Source of the DNA: a virus
Strand: one strand, 5' to 3'
DNA length: 64,000 bases
IMG/VR virus record: IMGVR_UViG_3300024496_000030
Location: 1-64,000 of that record
Shown: positions 34,341 to 40,865 of the stretch, piece by piece
Layout: each line of letters opens with the position of its first letter
Position numbering within the stretch: position 1 is the first letter of the stretch
Translations under genes and position numbers: made by a program
The notes under the pieces: model-generated
Told to the model about the DNA's origin: nothing
What the model saw: only the letters and a program-made list of their open reading frames with translations
The model's database searches: none

Positions 34341-34657
34341 GAGTTTTCCACAGGCTATTTTTACCCTATTTCCACCCTATTTTCCCTCAAATCCCTGTCA
34401 TACCAAGGCTTCTGACTACTATTTGCCTGGACATGTGTCACAACATGGCTTGCACTTTTTCCACAGGCATCAAATCTTTTTACTGGGATCTCAGCGACGA
34501 TTTGAAGGCTGTTTGGCTGTTTGTCAGCCTTATCTTCAACCCTGATTTTTATATAACTAGAAATACTTTTAGCAAGATTACCCAGAAGATTGCCTCCAGG
34601 AGCTATTTATTCCTCCTAGATGCAGTCCTCAGACTGCTGTTCTTTGCTTGTTTTCTC
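34341..34657. other. Gene-poor interval, candidate replication origin
   Basis: Two direct copies of TTTTCCACAGGC (34344-34355 and 34457-34468) contain the cyanobacterial DnaA-box form TTTTCCACA. Right after the first box is a pyrimidine-rich AT segment with tandem ACCCTATTT repeats (about 34361-34385), which could serve as an unwinding element. A frame open from 34433 crosses the second box, but I judge its N-terminal part non-coding. The interval lies close to the divergence of the two gene arms, a usual place for origins. DnaA use is inferred. Confidence 0.4.
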
Positions 34658-34834
34658 ATGGAGAAGTTCGGTGCTGCAGTGTGCTGCGTTGCTATCGGCA
34701 TGGCAGCTTTCACTCAGTTAACGCTTCACTTGCTTGATCAAGCTACGGCTGAGCAATGCAAGAACCATGCGTGGCCTGCACACGCTGACCAGGTGCACCG
34801 TGACTGGTGCATCGCTAACAACTACGAACTCTGA
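34658..34834 (+). CDS. Small membrane-anchored protein
   Basis: A 58-residue protein from the ATG at 34658: a hydrophobic N-terminal segment (AAVCCVAIGMAAFTQLTLHLL) followed by a short polar domain with ATAEQC and ending DWCIANNYEL. I recall this arrangement (membrane anchor, Q-C---DWP, DWC-ANGY-end) in small cyanophage proteins. The frame remains open upstream to 34433, but that part lacks a matching composition. Function unknown. Confidence 0.5.
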   Translation: MEKFGAAVCCVAIGMAAFTQLTLHLLDQATAEQCKNHAWPAHADQVHRDWCIANNYEL

Positions 34835-34838
34835 TCTC

Positions 34839-35030
34839 ATGATCACGATTACTACTGAAGAAGGTCTCCTTCTCACTGATCAACGTGGCAACTATCTATA
34901 CGATGGGCGCCAGGGTGATCCTGTTCTCATCGAAGCGCCAGCAGGTCCAATCCGCTTTGGGTTGGAGGACATGCTGCGTTTCTGGACGACGTACTGCCAG
35001 TACGGCGACTATCAACTTCACCTGTGGTGA
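34839..35030 (+). CDS. Small soluble protein
   Basis: A 63-residue protein starting 4 bp after the previous stop. It reads as alternating beta-strands (MITITTEEGLLLTDQRGNYL) with a C-terminal helix. Its stop codon lies within the 5' arm of the third stem-loop element. Not recognised. Confidence 0.5.
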   Translation: MITITTEEGLLLTDQRGNYLYDGRQGDPVLIEAPAGPIRFGLEDMLRFWTTYCQYGDYQLHLW

Positions 35031-35051
35031 GTTTCCGCTCCCTACGGTCGC
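35024..35051 (+). repeat. Stem-loop element, copy 3 (GCTCCCTACGGTCGC)
   Basis: The 15-nt element is at 35037-35051. CTCCCTAC (35038-35045) pairs with GTGGTGAG (35024-35031) with one mismatch, where the 5' arm includes the stop codon of the preceding gene. The change of C to A inside the element is matched by the altered 5' arm. Confidence 0.6.
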
Positions 35052-35117
35052 TTTCATACTGTATTAATCAGTAGAGAAAGTTCAGAACAAATTGTCCATC
35101 ATTACCTTCTCATTCCA

Positions 35118-35345
35118 ATGAATCTCTTTAACAACCTTGTCAAGGCCAGCATTGCCGGTGGCGTTGTCATCGGTGGTGCTGTTGCCTACGCCAAGCTGAA
35201 TGACGAGCAGCGTCAGAAGCTCAACTCTGGTGTCAACAGACTGCGCCGCAAGGTGTCAGATCTAATTGCACCAAATGATGGTGTTTATACCATCCCCAAG
35301 GAAGTCGAAGCGGAGCTAGAAGCTCTGCTCAACGACGACAATTGA
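35118..35345 (+). CDS. Small membrane-anchored protein
   Basis: A 75-residue protein with a single N-terminal membrane segment (residues ~10-26, ASIAGGVVIGGAVAYA) and a charged cytoplasmic-type tail ending in acidic residues. Followed by a stem-loop (AGGGAAGC/GCTTCCTT, 35357-35377). Not recognised; possibly an early host-interaction protein. Confidence 0.5.
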   Translation: MNLFNNLVKASIAGGVVIGGAVAYAKLNDEQRQKLNSGVNRLRRKVSDLIAPNDGVYTIPKEVEAELEALLNDDN

Positions 35346-35356
35346 TGGTCCCTCAG

Positions 35357-35377
35357 AGGGAAGCGCCATGCTTCCTT
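35357..35377 (+). terminator. Intercistronic stem-loop
   Basis: AGGGAAGC and GCTTCCTT form an 8-bp stem (one G-T) with a 5-nt loop, 12 bp after the stop of the preceding gene. There is no long T-run, so it may be a processing or partial termination site. Confidence 0.4.
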
Positions 35378-35419
35378 CTCTGTGATCTTCATTGATCACG
35401 TTCTTCGCATATTCCATCC

Positions 35420-35644
35420 ATGGAATCTTTCATCTACGAGAAGGGCAACGACGGTTATCTCGTCACCATCCGTGGTGATTTTGCAGAGATGACCAAGGTT
35501 GACCTTGACCGTCAGGTGTCCAAGTACATCCGCTTGGAGGCACCTGTCGAGCATATCCGCTCCAGTGTGAAGAAGCTGCTGCACCAGGGTTATAAGCTGA
35601 GCAATCAGCTAGAACTTGGTTGGCAGCGTTTCATCGAAGCGTAG
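35420..35644 (+). CDS. Small soluble protein
   Basis: A 74-residue protein starting MESFIYEKGNDGYLVTIRGD, with mixed alpha/beta pattern and a basic helix (HIRSSVKKLLHQGYKL). Stem-loop element copy 4 follows the stop codon by 7 bp. Not recognised. Confidence 0.5.
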   Translation: MESFIYEKGNDGYLVTIRGDFAEMTKVDLDRQVSKYIRLEAPVEHIRSSVKKLLHQGYKLSNQLELGWQRFIEA

Positions 35645-35650
35645 GACGAA

Positions 35651-35682
35651 ACCGGAGGGTGCTATCCGCTCCCTTCGGTCGC
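35651..35682 (+). repeat. Stem-loop element, copy 4 (GCTCCCTTCGGTCGC)
   Basis: The 15-nt element at 35668-35682 pairs almost completely: ACCGGAGGGTGC (35651-35662) with GCTCCCTTCGGT (35668-35679) gives 11 of 12 pairs and a 5-nt loop. It lies directly after the stop of the preceding gene, and a second hairpin (GCTCC/GGAGC) follows. Confidence 0.65.
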
Positions 35683-35724
35683 TCCCTGCTATGGGGAGCC
35701 TGATGAGTCCCTGCTTTGCTCACC

Positions 35725-35982
35725 ATGTCACTTTCTGCTTTCCTCATTAACTTCATGAACCGCCACCGTGATCAGCTACCTGCTTACGTTGGCATTACTC
35801 TTGGCATGGGTATCGGCGGACTCCTGTGCGTTAGCTTGAACAAAGCGATTAATGCCAGGATCCTTGCAACCTGTGACAAGAACCTGAATCAAATCATCTA
35901 TATCAAGACAGCAGTAGGTGATAGCTACGGCTGTGTATCCAAGATGGTATTGAACGGGCCACCAGCTCCGATCAAACCATGA
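35725..35982 (+). CDS. Small membrane protein
   Basis: An 85-residue protein; the ATG at 35725 follows a TTTGCTCACC leader, a variant of the TTTGCACA motif seen before many starts. Residues ~18-36 form a membrane helix (PAYVGITLGMGIGGLLCVSL). The remainder is a small polar domain ending in prolines. Unknown function. Confidence 0.55.
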   Translation: MSLSAFLINFMNRHRDQLPAYVGITLGMGIGGLLCVSLNKAINARILATCDKNLNQIIYIKTAVGDSYGCVSKMVLNGPPAPIKP

Positions 35983-36041
35983 GAAAGATTTTATTCAATT
36001 CATTGATCTTAACGATCATCTTTTTGTTCTTCTGCCTCTAG
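35979..36041 (+). CDS. 20-residue hydrophobic microprotein
   Basis: An ATG overlapping the preceding TGA (ATGA) opens a 20-residue frame, MRKILFNSLILTIIFLFFCL, that is almost entirely one membrane segment with a basic N-terminus. Overlap coupling and the fact that it fills the gap to the next ATG (3 bp) favour real translation. Too short for any family call. Confidence 0.35.
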   Translation: MRKILFNSLILTIIFLFFCL

Positions 36042-36043
36042 TC

Positions 36044-36337
36044 ATGACTGAACAAATGTATAGCCACGACACAATCTGGCTTCTTCTGCACAACATTCCT
36101 CTCATGGATTATGCACGCCAGGAGGAGCCAAAGCTGTGGAGAAAGTTCATGGAACTTGTTTCCAATGAAACTGCTCAAGGCTATCCCGATACATGGAACA
36201 CTACTTTCCTAATCAATAAGATTGCGGAAGATCTAGGTTCCTATCAACTGCTTCTAAATATCTGGTTGCAGATAGAGGAGCCGTTGAATGATGTTCTTAA
36301 TCCCATCCAGCGTGACTGGATTGATGCTCAACTATGA
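36044..36337 (+). CDS. Small helical protein
   Basis: A 97-residue acidic, helical protein (LLLHNIPLMDYARQEEPKLW, FLINKIAEDLGSYQLLLNIW). The stop overlaps the next ATG by 4 bp. Not recognised; probably an early accessory protein. Confidence 0.5.
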   Translation: MTEQMYSHDTIWLLLHNIPLMDYARQEEPKLWRKFMELVSNETAQGYPDTWNTTFLINKIAEDLGSYQLLLNIWLQIEEPLNDVLNPIQRDWIDAQL

Positions 36338-36576
36338 ACAACTACACCTTTTATCTGCCTGGAATCAACAAGCTGACTGGTGTAAGCCAGGAGGATTGGG
36401 ATTTCCTTTGCGAACGTGCAGCAGAGAACAACGTTCTACCTGCCACGCTTGCCGCCAGGATTATCGCCAACGAGTTGGCTCAATGGCGTGATGAGATTCA
36501 TTACGCCGATCAACAGGAAGGGCTTCGTGCAAATGAAGCCATGAACCAAGAGAAAGTTATTGAAGAGATTGTTTAA
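36334..36576 (+). CDS. Small helical protein, ribbon-helix-helix-like
   Basis: An 80-residue protein coupled to the preceding gene. After a short strand (NYTFYLPGINK), the helices (QEDWDFLCERAAENNVLPAT, LAARIIANELAQWRDEI) weakly resemble a ribbon-helix-helix regulator. An assignment as a DNA-binding protein would be speculative. Confidence 0.45.
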   Translation: MNNYTFYLPGINKLTGVSQEDWDFLCERAAENNVLPATLAARIIANELAQWRDEIHYADQQEGLRANEAMNQEKVIEEIV

Positions 36577-36641
36577 TCTTTTCTTTATCTTTCCAGATGT
36601 CTGCACTTTGGGATCTAGGCCTTAGCTTAGTTCCCTTTCTG

Positions 36642-36660
36642 CAGGCTTCACTTGCCTGCT
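36642..36660 (+). terminator. Intercistronic hairpin before SSB gene
   Basis: GCAGGC and GCCTGC form a perfect 6-bp stem with a 7-nt loop, followed by TTTG and a TACACC leader. It ends about 25 bp before the start of the SSB-like gene. Confidence 0.45.
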
Positions 36661-36684
36661 TTGTACACCTACCTAGACAACACC

Positions 36685-37134
36685 ATGTCTGCTGCTAACA
36701 ACGGAAACCTGGTCGGTACCATCGTGTCCGACATCATGACCAAGAATCCCAACGATTCTCTTTCGGTCACACAGTTCCGTGTTGCTCCGCTCGATGCCAG
36801 GGAAGAGGATTCTCCGCTGCCTGTCATCGCTTACAACGGTATCGGTGACAACATCGCCAAGCGCTACAACAAGGGTGACACTGTTGCCCTGACGACGCGC
36901 CTGCGTTATGTGACCTGGATGACGCCAGAAGGTGAGCCCCGTGGCCGCATGGAAGTTATTGTGACTTCCGTAAACACGGTTCGCCTTGGTCAGATCTCAA
37001 CAGCCCAACGGACTGCTGAAGCTGCTGGTGTCATTGAAGCGAATACGGTCAACAAATCGCTTCATCCTGTCGCCGCCGCTGCCACCAGGGCTCCTTATGC
37101 GCAGGAACCAACCGCTGAGGTTGTTCCTTTCTGA
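36685..37134 (+). CDS. ssb: OB-fold SSB-like protein
   Basis: A 149-residue protein from the ATG at 36685. Residues ~1-105 look like an OB fold: NLVGTIVSDIMTKN, TQFRVAPLDAREE, PLPVIAYNGIGDNIAKRYNKG, MEVIVTSVNTV. A flexible Ala/Pro linker leads to the end AEVVPF, close to the acidic xxxPF tip of bacterial SSB. It would coat single-stranded DNA in replication and recombination. A second, longer SSB-like protein is encoded at 55994. Confidence 0.65.
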   Translation: MSAANNGNLVGTIVSDIMTKNPNDSLSVTQFRVAPLDAREEDSPLPVIAYNGIGDNIAKRYNKGDTVALTTRLRYVTWMTPEGEPRGRMEVIVTSVNTVRLGQISTAQRTAEAAGVIEANTVNKSLHPVAAAATRAPYAQEPTAEVVPF

Positions 37135-37164
37135 GCAGAAGGTCAGTCCGACTCTTGCACTTAA

Positions 37165-37205
37165 ACCTTCCGGGTTGGTACAGCTGTACTAGCCCGGTGG
37201 TTTTT
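37165..37205 (+). terminator. Rho-independent terminator
   Basis: ACC-CCGGG pairs with CCCGG-GGT around an inner GTACAGCTGTAC palindrome, and TTTTT (37201-37205) follows. It lies 30 bp after the SSB-like gene. A second small hairpin (GCAGGA/TCCTGC, 37208-37225) follows immediately, before a TTTGCACA leader. Confidence 0.75.
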
Positions 37206-37246
37206 CTGCAGGATTCATCTCCTGCACAATCCTTTGCACATCACCA

Positions 37247-37636
37247 ATGGGCCTCGATCAGTACGCCTACATCAAGTTTCAACCTGAGTATGAGAACTGG
37301 TTGTTCCTTGCGGAATGGCGCAAACATCCCAACCTCCAGGGTTGGATGGAACGCCTATGGCGCAAGAAGACGAACAGCAGTGAATCATACGAGAAAGATA
37401 CATCAATTAATGATGAATTCAATGGAGTTGAGCTTGAACTCACCCTTCAAGACATTCTTCAACTCCAAATGGACATCAGAGATAACAATCTTGATGGCGG
37501 TTTTGGCACCACAACAGGATTCTTCTTCGGTTGTAATGCCGATGATGAATACAAGTGGAAAGATCTTAGCTTCTGTGATAGAGCTAAGGTTGCTCTCAAG
37601 AATAACCACACTGTTTATTACAACAGTTCTTGGTAA
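37247..37636 (+). CDS. Conserved phage protein of the MGLDQYAY type
   Basis: A 129-residue protein with features of a widely distributed phage family without firm function: MGLDQYAY at the start, EWRKHPNLQGWMERLW, VELELTLQDILQLQMDI, TTGFFFG and a C-terminal YYNSSW. Members are sometimes labelled phosphoglycerate kinase in databases without basis that I know of. The start follows TTTGCACATCACC instead of a Shine-Dalgarno. Confidence 0.6.
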   Translation: MGLDQYAYIKFQPEYENWLFLAEWRKHPNLQGWMERLWRKKTNSSESYEKDTSINDEFNGVELELTLQDILQLQMDIRDNNLDGGFGTTTGFFFGCNADDEYKWKDLSFCDRAKVALKNNHTVYYNSSW

Positions 37637-37674
37637 TCTCTCCATCAATCAAACTCACTTACCTTTCATGAACC

Positions 37675-38049
37675 ATGAACAAATCTCTACAAGATCTCCA
37701 CCCGGTTGAGTTCATTCTTGTTTGCATCCTCTTTGTTGCAGCAACAATCCTCAACCTATGCACACCCTCCAAACCTACCGAAGCGAAACACCTATCGAAC
37801 GAACCGAAAGGTTCAACGAATGGTACGAACGCTACACCGAATACGAAGGTGAGCCGCTCACCATCACGGTCCACCAGGTCTACGAAAACTATGGTGGACC
37901 AGAAGAAGGAGGCTGGACCTTCCGTTGCGGTTACCCAATCGAAACCGTCTGCATCTTCTCGAAAGCGCAAGCCCTCAGGGTTCTCCACGAACTCCACGAG
38001 AAGTACGACACAGAAGAGTATGACGACGGAACCTACGACATCTGCTTAG
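37675..38049 (+). CDS. Possible small membrane protein overlapping the next gene
   Basis: A frame of 124 codons. The first 28 codons lie before the next gene and encode a convincing membrane segment (PVEFILVCILFVAATILNLC). The remaining ~96 codons overlap the gene at 37758 in another frame and are S/T/N/K-rich, as expected of a shadow or a disordered tail. I keep it because the membrane segment fills a gap that otherwise holds nothing. Confidence 0.3.
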   Translation: MNKSLQDLHPVEFILVCILFVAATILNLCTPSKPTEAKHLSNEPKGSTNGTNATPNTKVSRSPSRSTRSTKTMVDQKKEAGPSVAVTQSKPSASSRKRKPSGFSTNSTRSTTQKSMTTEPTTSA

Positions 38050-38099
38050 CCCAGGGCTACGCTGAGTTCTACCCTACGGTCCGTCCTCACTACGAATGA
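37758..38099 (+). CDS. Small acidic protein
   Basis: A 113-residue protein with a start at the ATG at 37758. It is rich in E, Y and R (TERFNEWYERYTEYEGEPLT) and appears to have an alpha-beta fold; ALRVLHELHEKYDTEEYDD suggests a helix. Codon use is regular, supporting expression of this frame over the overlapping one. Not recognised. Confidence 0.55.
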   Translation: MHTLQTYRSETPIERTERFNEWYERYTEYEGEPLTITVHQVYENYGGPEEGGWTFRCGYPIETVCIFSKAQALRVLHELHEKYDTEEYDDGTYDICLAQGYAEFYPTVRPHYE

Positions 38100-38119
38100 T
38101 CTCTTTGCCTGCACCAATC

Positions 38120-38380
38120 ATGACGATTCCTGAGAACATCTTCAAGCTTCAGCTTGATTCCATGCCTACAGAGAAAGACGCTGATCCATACGGTGATGTT
38201 CTGTTCTTCTCCAAGAAGAGTGGATGGATCATCACCAAGCTGGAGGATGCACAGGACATGATCGAGGAGTACAACTGTACTCATTGGACATGGACTCCTG
38301 AAATCCCGTCAGCTGACGACTATGAACTGGATTCCACCAGGACTGAGCAGCTTAGAAATACAGGCTGGTTGAAAGATTAA
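38120..38380 (+). CDS. Small soluble protein
   Basis: An 86-residue protein from ATG 38120, chosen because a TTTGCCTGCACC leader precedes it; an ATG at 38096 overlaps the previous stop (ATGA) and is an alternative. Acidic, with DVLFFSKKSGWIITKLEDAQ and tryptophan-rich THWTWTPE. Not recognised. Confidence 0.5.
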   Translation: MTIPENIFKLQLDSMPTEKDADPYGDVLFFSKKSGWIITKLEDAQDMIEEYNCTHWTWTPEIPSADDYELDSTRTEQLRNTGWLKD

Positions 38381-38451
38381 TAGGATTCTCAATAAACTTC
38401 AGTTATCAAGAATCCAACTAAACCTACTCACTTCTTGAGTACATATGAACT

Positions 38452-38489
38452 AGCGGGCGTCATGTTTTCTTTCATGGCGTCCGCTTTAT
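38452..38489 (+). terminator. Strong terminator hairpin
   Basis: A 13-bp stem (38452-38464 with 38473-38485, three G-T pairs) with a TTTTCTTT loop is followed by TTATC/TT. It lies 72 bp after the preceding gene in a 276-bp gap. The same gap contains GGATTCT/AGAATCC (38384-38416) and the perfect hairpin GCTACGG-ATTG-CCGTAGC (38521-38538). The rest of the gap shows no reading frame I trust. Confidence 0.7.
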
Positions 38490-38656
38490 CTTGACGAATT
38501 GCATACCAAGTCTGCTTATCGCTACGGATTGCCGTAGCCTTGACTTTGCTCAGGTAGGTGATCAGTGCGCTTTGCATGACTTCCTCGTGGGATCTGTATC
38601 TATTTATACAGTACCAAGAGGTCCAGGGTATGCATAGTTCACATCGTTACACAATC

Positions 38657-38791
38657 ATGAACGAATCTCCGTACATGGGTTGGGTTGTTCCTTATTCCTG
38701 GCAAGAGCCAGAGTATGAGGACGATGAACTCGATCAAGTTCCAGAAGATGAAAGTGATTTTGATGACGAAGGGTTATTCACTCTTCGTTAA
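38657..38791 (+). CDS. Small very acidic protein
   Basis: A 44-residue protein from the ATG at 38657 (an ATG at 38630 is an alternative). Of its last 26 residues 15 are D or E (EYEDDELDQVPEDESDFDDE), which suggests a DNA-mimic or binding role; this is conjecture. A TTTATACAG sequence ~45 bp upstream could be a -10 element. Confidence 0.45.
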   Translation: MNESPYMGWVVPYSWQEPEYEDDELDQVPEDESDFDDEGLFTLR

Positions 38792-38826
38792 TCACACCAT
38801 CTTCATTACCACTCTGCACACTCAAC

Positions 38827-39123
38827 ATGTCCTACAACATTACCGAGATCAAGGACTTCTATACCTTGATCTACGCCATGGAGAAGCGGGTCAAGCAGCT
38901 TCTCATTGACGACAGTAAGAAGCATCAAATGGATGCAGAACCTTCCTGGTCCATGGAGATCATTGAGGATGAAATCATTCCAGCACTGGAGAAGTTCTTG
39001 GAAGTCTGGGATGATGATCCAACTCCTCAGTATCTCTACGACAACACAGGTGGTGAGCCTCCAGTGACTGCCAATGAGATGCTCAACGCAGCATGGAAGC
39101 AGCACCTGGAGATGCGCTCCTGA
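38827..39123 (+). CDS. Small acidic helical protein
   Basis: A 98-residue protein, mainly alpha-helical (ITEIKDFYTLIYAMEKRVKQ, IIPALEKFLEVWDDDPTP). The leader carries CTGCACACTCAAC before ATG, a variant of the TTTGCACA motif. Followed by a terminator. Not recognised. Confidence 0.5.
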   Translation: MSYNITEIKDFYTLIYAMEKRVKQLLIDDSKKHQMDAEPSWSMEIIEDEIIPALEKFLEVWDDDPTPQYLYDNTGGEPPVTANEMLNAAWKQHLEMRS

Positions 39124-39149
39124 CTACCCTTACAATATCTACATAACAC

Positions 39150-39185
39150 AGGGCATTGGTACATCCTTACTAGTGCCCTTCTCTT
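39150..39185 (+). terminator. Terminator before the envelope cassette
   Basis: AGGGCA (39150-39155) and TGCCCT (39174-39179) form a perfect stem around an 18-nt loop, followed by TCTCTTTTATT. The SH3b gene starts 9 bp further on. Confidence 0.55.
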
Positions 39186-39193
39186 TTATTCCC

Positions 39194-39472
39194 ATGAAGA
39201 CTTTCCTCACTTCTCTGTTCAGCGCCAGCATCCTCTTACTTGGTTCCTTGCCTGCCCAAGCGCAGTGGGCAATGACTTGCACCAGAGATCCAGGTTCCAG
39301 CGTCAACCTACGCAATGGCCCAAGTAAGAACAACTATGTCATCGCGTCCATCCCCAACAGTGAGTACATCCGTGCACTCAACTGGGTGTGGGGTAGCGAT
39401 CAACTCAAATGGTACCGAGTTGAATACAACGGACTCGTTGGTTGGATGCGTTCAGATTACCTTTGCCGCTAA
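39194..39472 (+). CDS. Exported SH3b-domain protein
   Basis: A 92-residue protein. Residues 1-23 are a signal peptide (MKTFLTSLFSASILLLGSLP then AQA as cleavage site). The mature part is an SH3b domain: SVNLRNGPSKNNYVIASIPN, then WYRVEYNGLVGWMRSDYL. Bacterial SH3 domains of this kind bind peptidoglycan. The protein would be periplasmic or wall-associated in the infected cell. Two further envelope-type genes follow at once. Confidence 0.75.
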   Translation: MKTFLTSLFSASILLLGSLPAQAQWAMTCTRDPGSSVNLRNGPSKNNYVIASIPNSEYIRALNWVWGSDQLKWYRVEYNGLVGWMRSDYLCR

Positions 39473-39474
39473 TC

Positions 39475-39873
39475 ATGGTTAAGAAGTTAATCATTGGAGC
39501 AGCAGGACTCGGTGCCTTCATTGTTGCAGCTGCTCTTGTCTCCATCATCTCTTCCATGGTGTCAGCTTTGATACCAGGGCGCAGTCCTGATGCACCTGGC
39601 AAGCTTGATCCACCTATCGAAGAGAAGAGCAAGCAAGAGTATGCATCAACTCTCAATCCTAAAGAAGAACCTAAGACTGATGAGTCTCCTAATGAGACAC
39701 CACCATCTGCTCAACCTCAAGAAGTTTCTCCACCACAAGAAACTGCACCATCACCTGATCCTTTTCTTGTTGCATCGCCTGCCCCACGCAGCAGTGGACC
39801 TGGCAACTTTGATGCGCCGCCTGCTCCTTATGCAGGTGGTGGCATCTACCCAACTGGCCCAGGTAACATGTGA
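39475..39873 (+). CDS. Membrane-anchored proline-rich protein
   Basis: A 132-residue protein. Residues ~5-30 form a membrane helix (IIGAAGLGAFIVAAALVSII); the rest is low-complexity P/E/S/K. Such linkers span the periplasm, as in TonB or spanins. Starting 3 bp after the SH3b gene, it probably works in the same process at the envelope. Not assigned to a family. Confidence 0.55.
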   Translation: MVKKLIIGAAGLGAFIVAAALVSIISSMVSALIPGRSPDAPGKLDPPIEEKSKQEYASTLNPKEEPKTDESPNETPPSAQPQEVSPPQETAPSPDPFLVASPAPRSSGPGNFDAPPAPYAGGGIYPTGPGNM

Positions 39874-39879
39874 CCTGAG

Positions 39880-39900
39880 CAGATGATCCCTATGCATCTG
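39880..39900 (+). terminator. Intercistronic hairpin before LDT gene
   Basis: CAGATG (39880-39885) and CATCTG (39895-39900) form a stem with a 9-nt loop, followed by TTCCTTTGC and the TTTGCACCCC leader of the next gene. Confidence 0.4.
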
Positions 39901-39919
39901 TTCCTTTGCTTTGCACCCC

Positions 39920-40708
39920 ATGAATAAACAGATGATCTTCCTTGCTCTTGCAGCTGGTTCCATTACAGCCATCACCCAGCACGGTGTGTCGCAAGTGCTC
40001 CTTGCTCACCATCAAGGACAGCACCCGACACCCTATGACCTGATGGCAAATCAGCCCCATCCTCAACCTCTCGAACAGATTGCTCCAGAGGAGGCCAATG
40101 CCACAGGGTCACTCCCCGTTGCGCCTCCTCCTGCCGTCCTTCCTGCTGACGCTGATTCAGGTCCAGGAACCATTGATGAGCCTGGATCAGCTCGTCCACA
40201 GATCCGTATAAAACAGGGTTGGTCTTGGAAGAATCTTCTTCCACAGCCAGCATCTCGTCCATCTGCATCTCTTGTCCTCACCAGGACGAAAGAACAGGTG
40301 AAGACTACCAAAGATCCGATTTGGGAACTGCAACTTGTCGATAGTAAAGGAACAGTTCTCCAAACGTTACCTGCCTTAACAGGTCGCTCCTATCGTCAAA
40401 CCGTTGATCGCCATGTCGCTGGTAACAAATCGCCTCTGCCTCGTGGCGTGTACAGCATTGACCGTTACGGCATTGCTCGTGGTCCGTTTAGTGATCCAGA
40501 ACTCGGTCAAGGTTACTGGATTCCCGTCGTCCCCTTGTTTTCCACAGGTCGCAGTGCTCTTGGATTCCATCAAGACCCCAGCTGGGGAAAACTTAACGGT
40601 GAATCCGGTACCTCAGGCTGTATCGGCCTAGAAAACAAGGAGGCAACAGCCACACTCGTTGAATGGATTCGTCACTTCAACGTTACCAAACTGACTGTCA
40701 ATTCTTGA
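39920..40708 (+). CDS. L,D-transpeptidase (YkuD-type)
   Basis: A 262-residue protein from the ATG at 39920 (the upstream TTG at 39911 is less likely). It has an N-terminal signal anchor (residues ~4-25), a proline-rich spacer, then a YkuD domain from ~120: GVYSIDRYGIARGPF, and the catalytic block ALGFHQDPSWGKLNG / SGTSGCIGL containing His and Cys of the H---SxGC motif. L,D-transpeptidases cross-link peptidoglycan or attach proteins to it. Together with the preceding SH3b and membrane proteins it suggests phage-directed remodelling of the host wall. Confidence 0.7.
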   Translation: MNKQMIFLALAAGSITAITQHGVSQVLLAHHQGQHPTPYDLMANQPHPQPLEQIAPEEANATGSLPVAPPPAVLPADADSGPGTIDEPGSARPQIRIKQGWSWKNLLPQPASRPSASLVLTRTKEQVKTTKDPIWELQLVDSKGTVLQTLPALTGRSYRQTVDRHVAGNKSPLPRGVYSIDRYGIARGPFSDPELGQGYWIPVVPLFSTGRSALGFHQDPSWGKLNGESGTSGCIGLENKEATATLVEWIRHFNVTKLTVNS

Positions 40709-40713
40709 ATGCC

Positions 40714-40857
40714 ATGAAGACTTCATACATCAAGATTGCTTACCGTAATGAAGGTGAATGGCAAACCACAACCTTCAGGACAGATGATCCTCAGTGGCGT
40801 GAAACATTCTTGACTCTGCGCAACAGCTTTCAATCTGTCCGTATTCTGTACAGCTAA
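40714..40857 (+). CDS. Small protein
   Basis: A 47-residue protein from the ATG at 40714, with alternating strands and a helix (IKIAYRNEGEWQTTTFRTDD, FLTLRNSFQSVRILYS). Similar short proteins occur in phages next to other early genes. Function unknown. Confidence 0.45.
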   Translation: MKTSYIKIAYRNEGEWQTTTFRTDDPQWRETFLTLRNSFQSVRILYS

Positions 40858-40865
40858 CCATCGCC

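Noticed and set aside
34433-34657. N-terminal extension of the 34658 gene
   Set aside because: The upstream codons cross a DnaA-like box and give a composition unlike the C-terminal part. I treat this stretch as non-coding, though it cannot be excluded.
34060-35682. GCTCCCTnCGGTCGC copies as a CRISPR array
   Set aside because: Spacing is irregular, genes lie between the copies, and the flanking arms pair with the element; this is an intergenic hairpin family.
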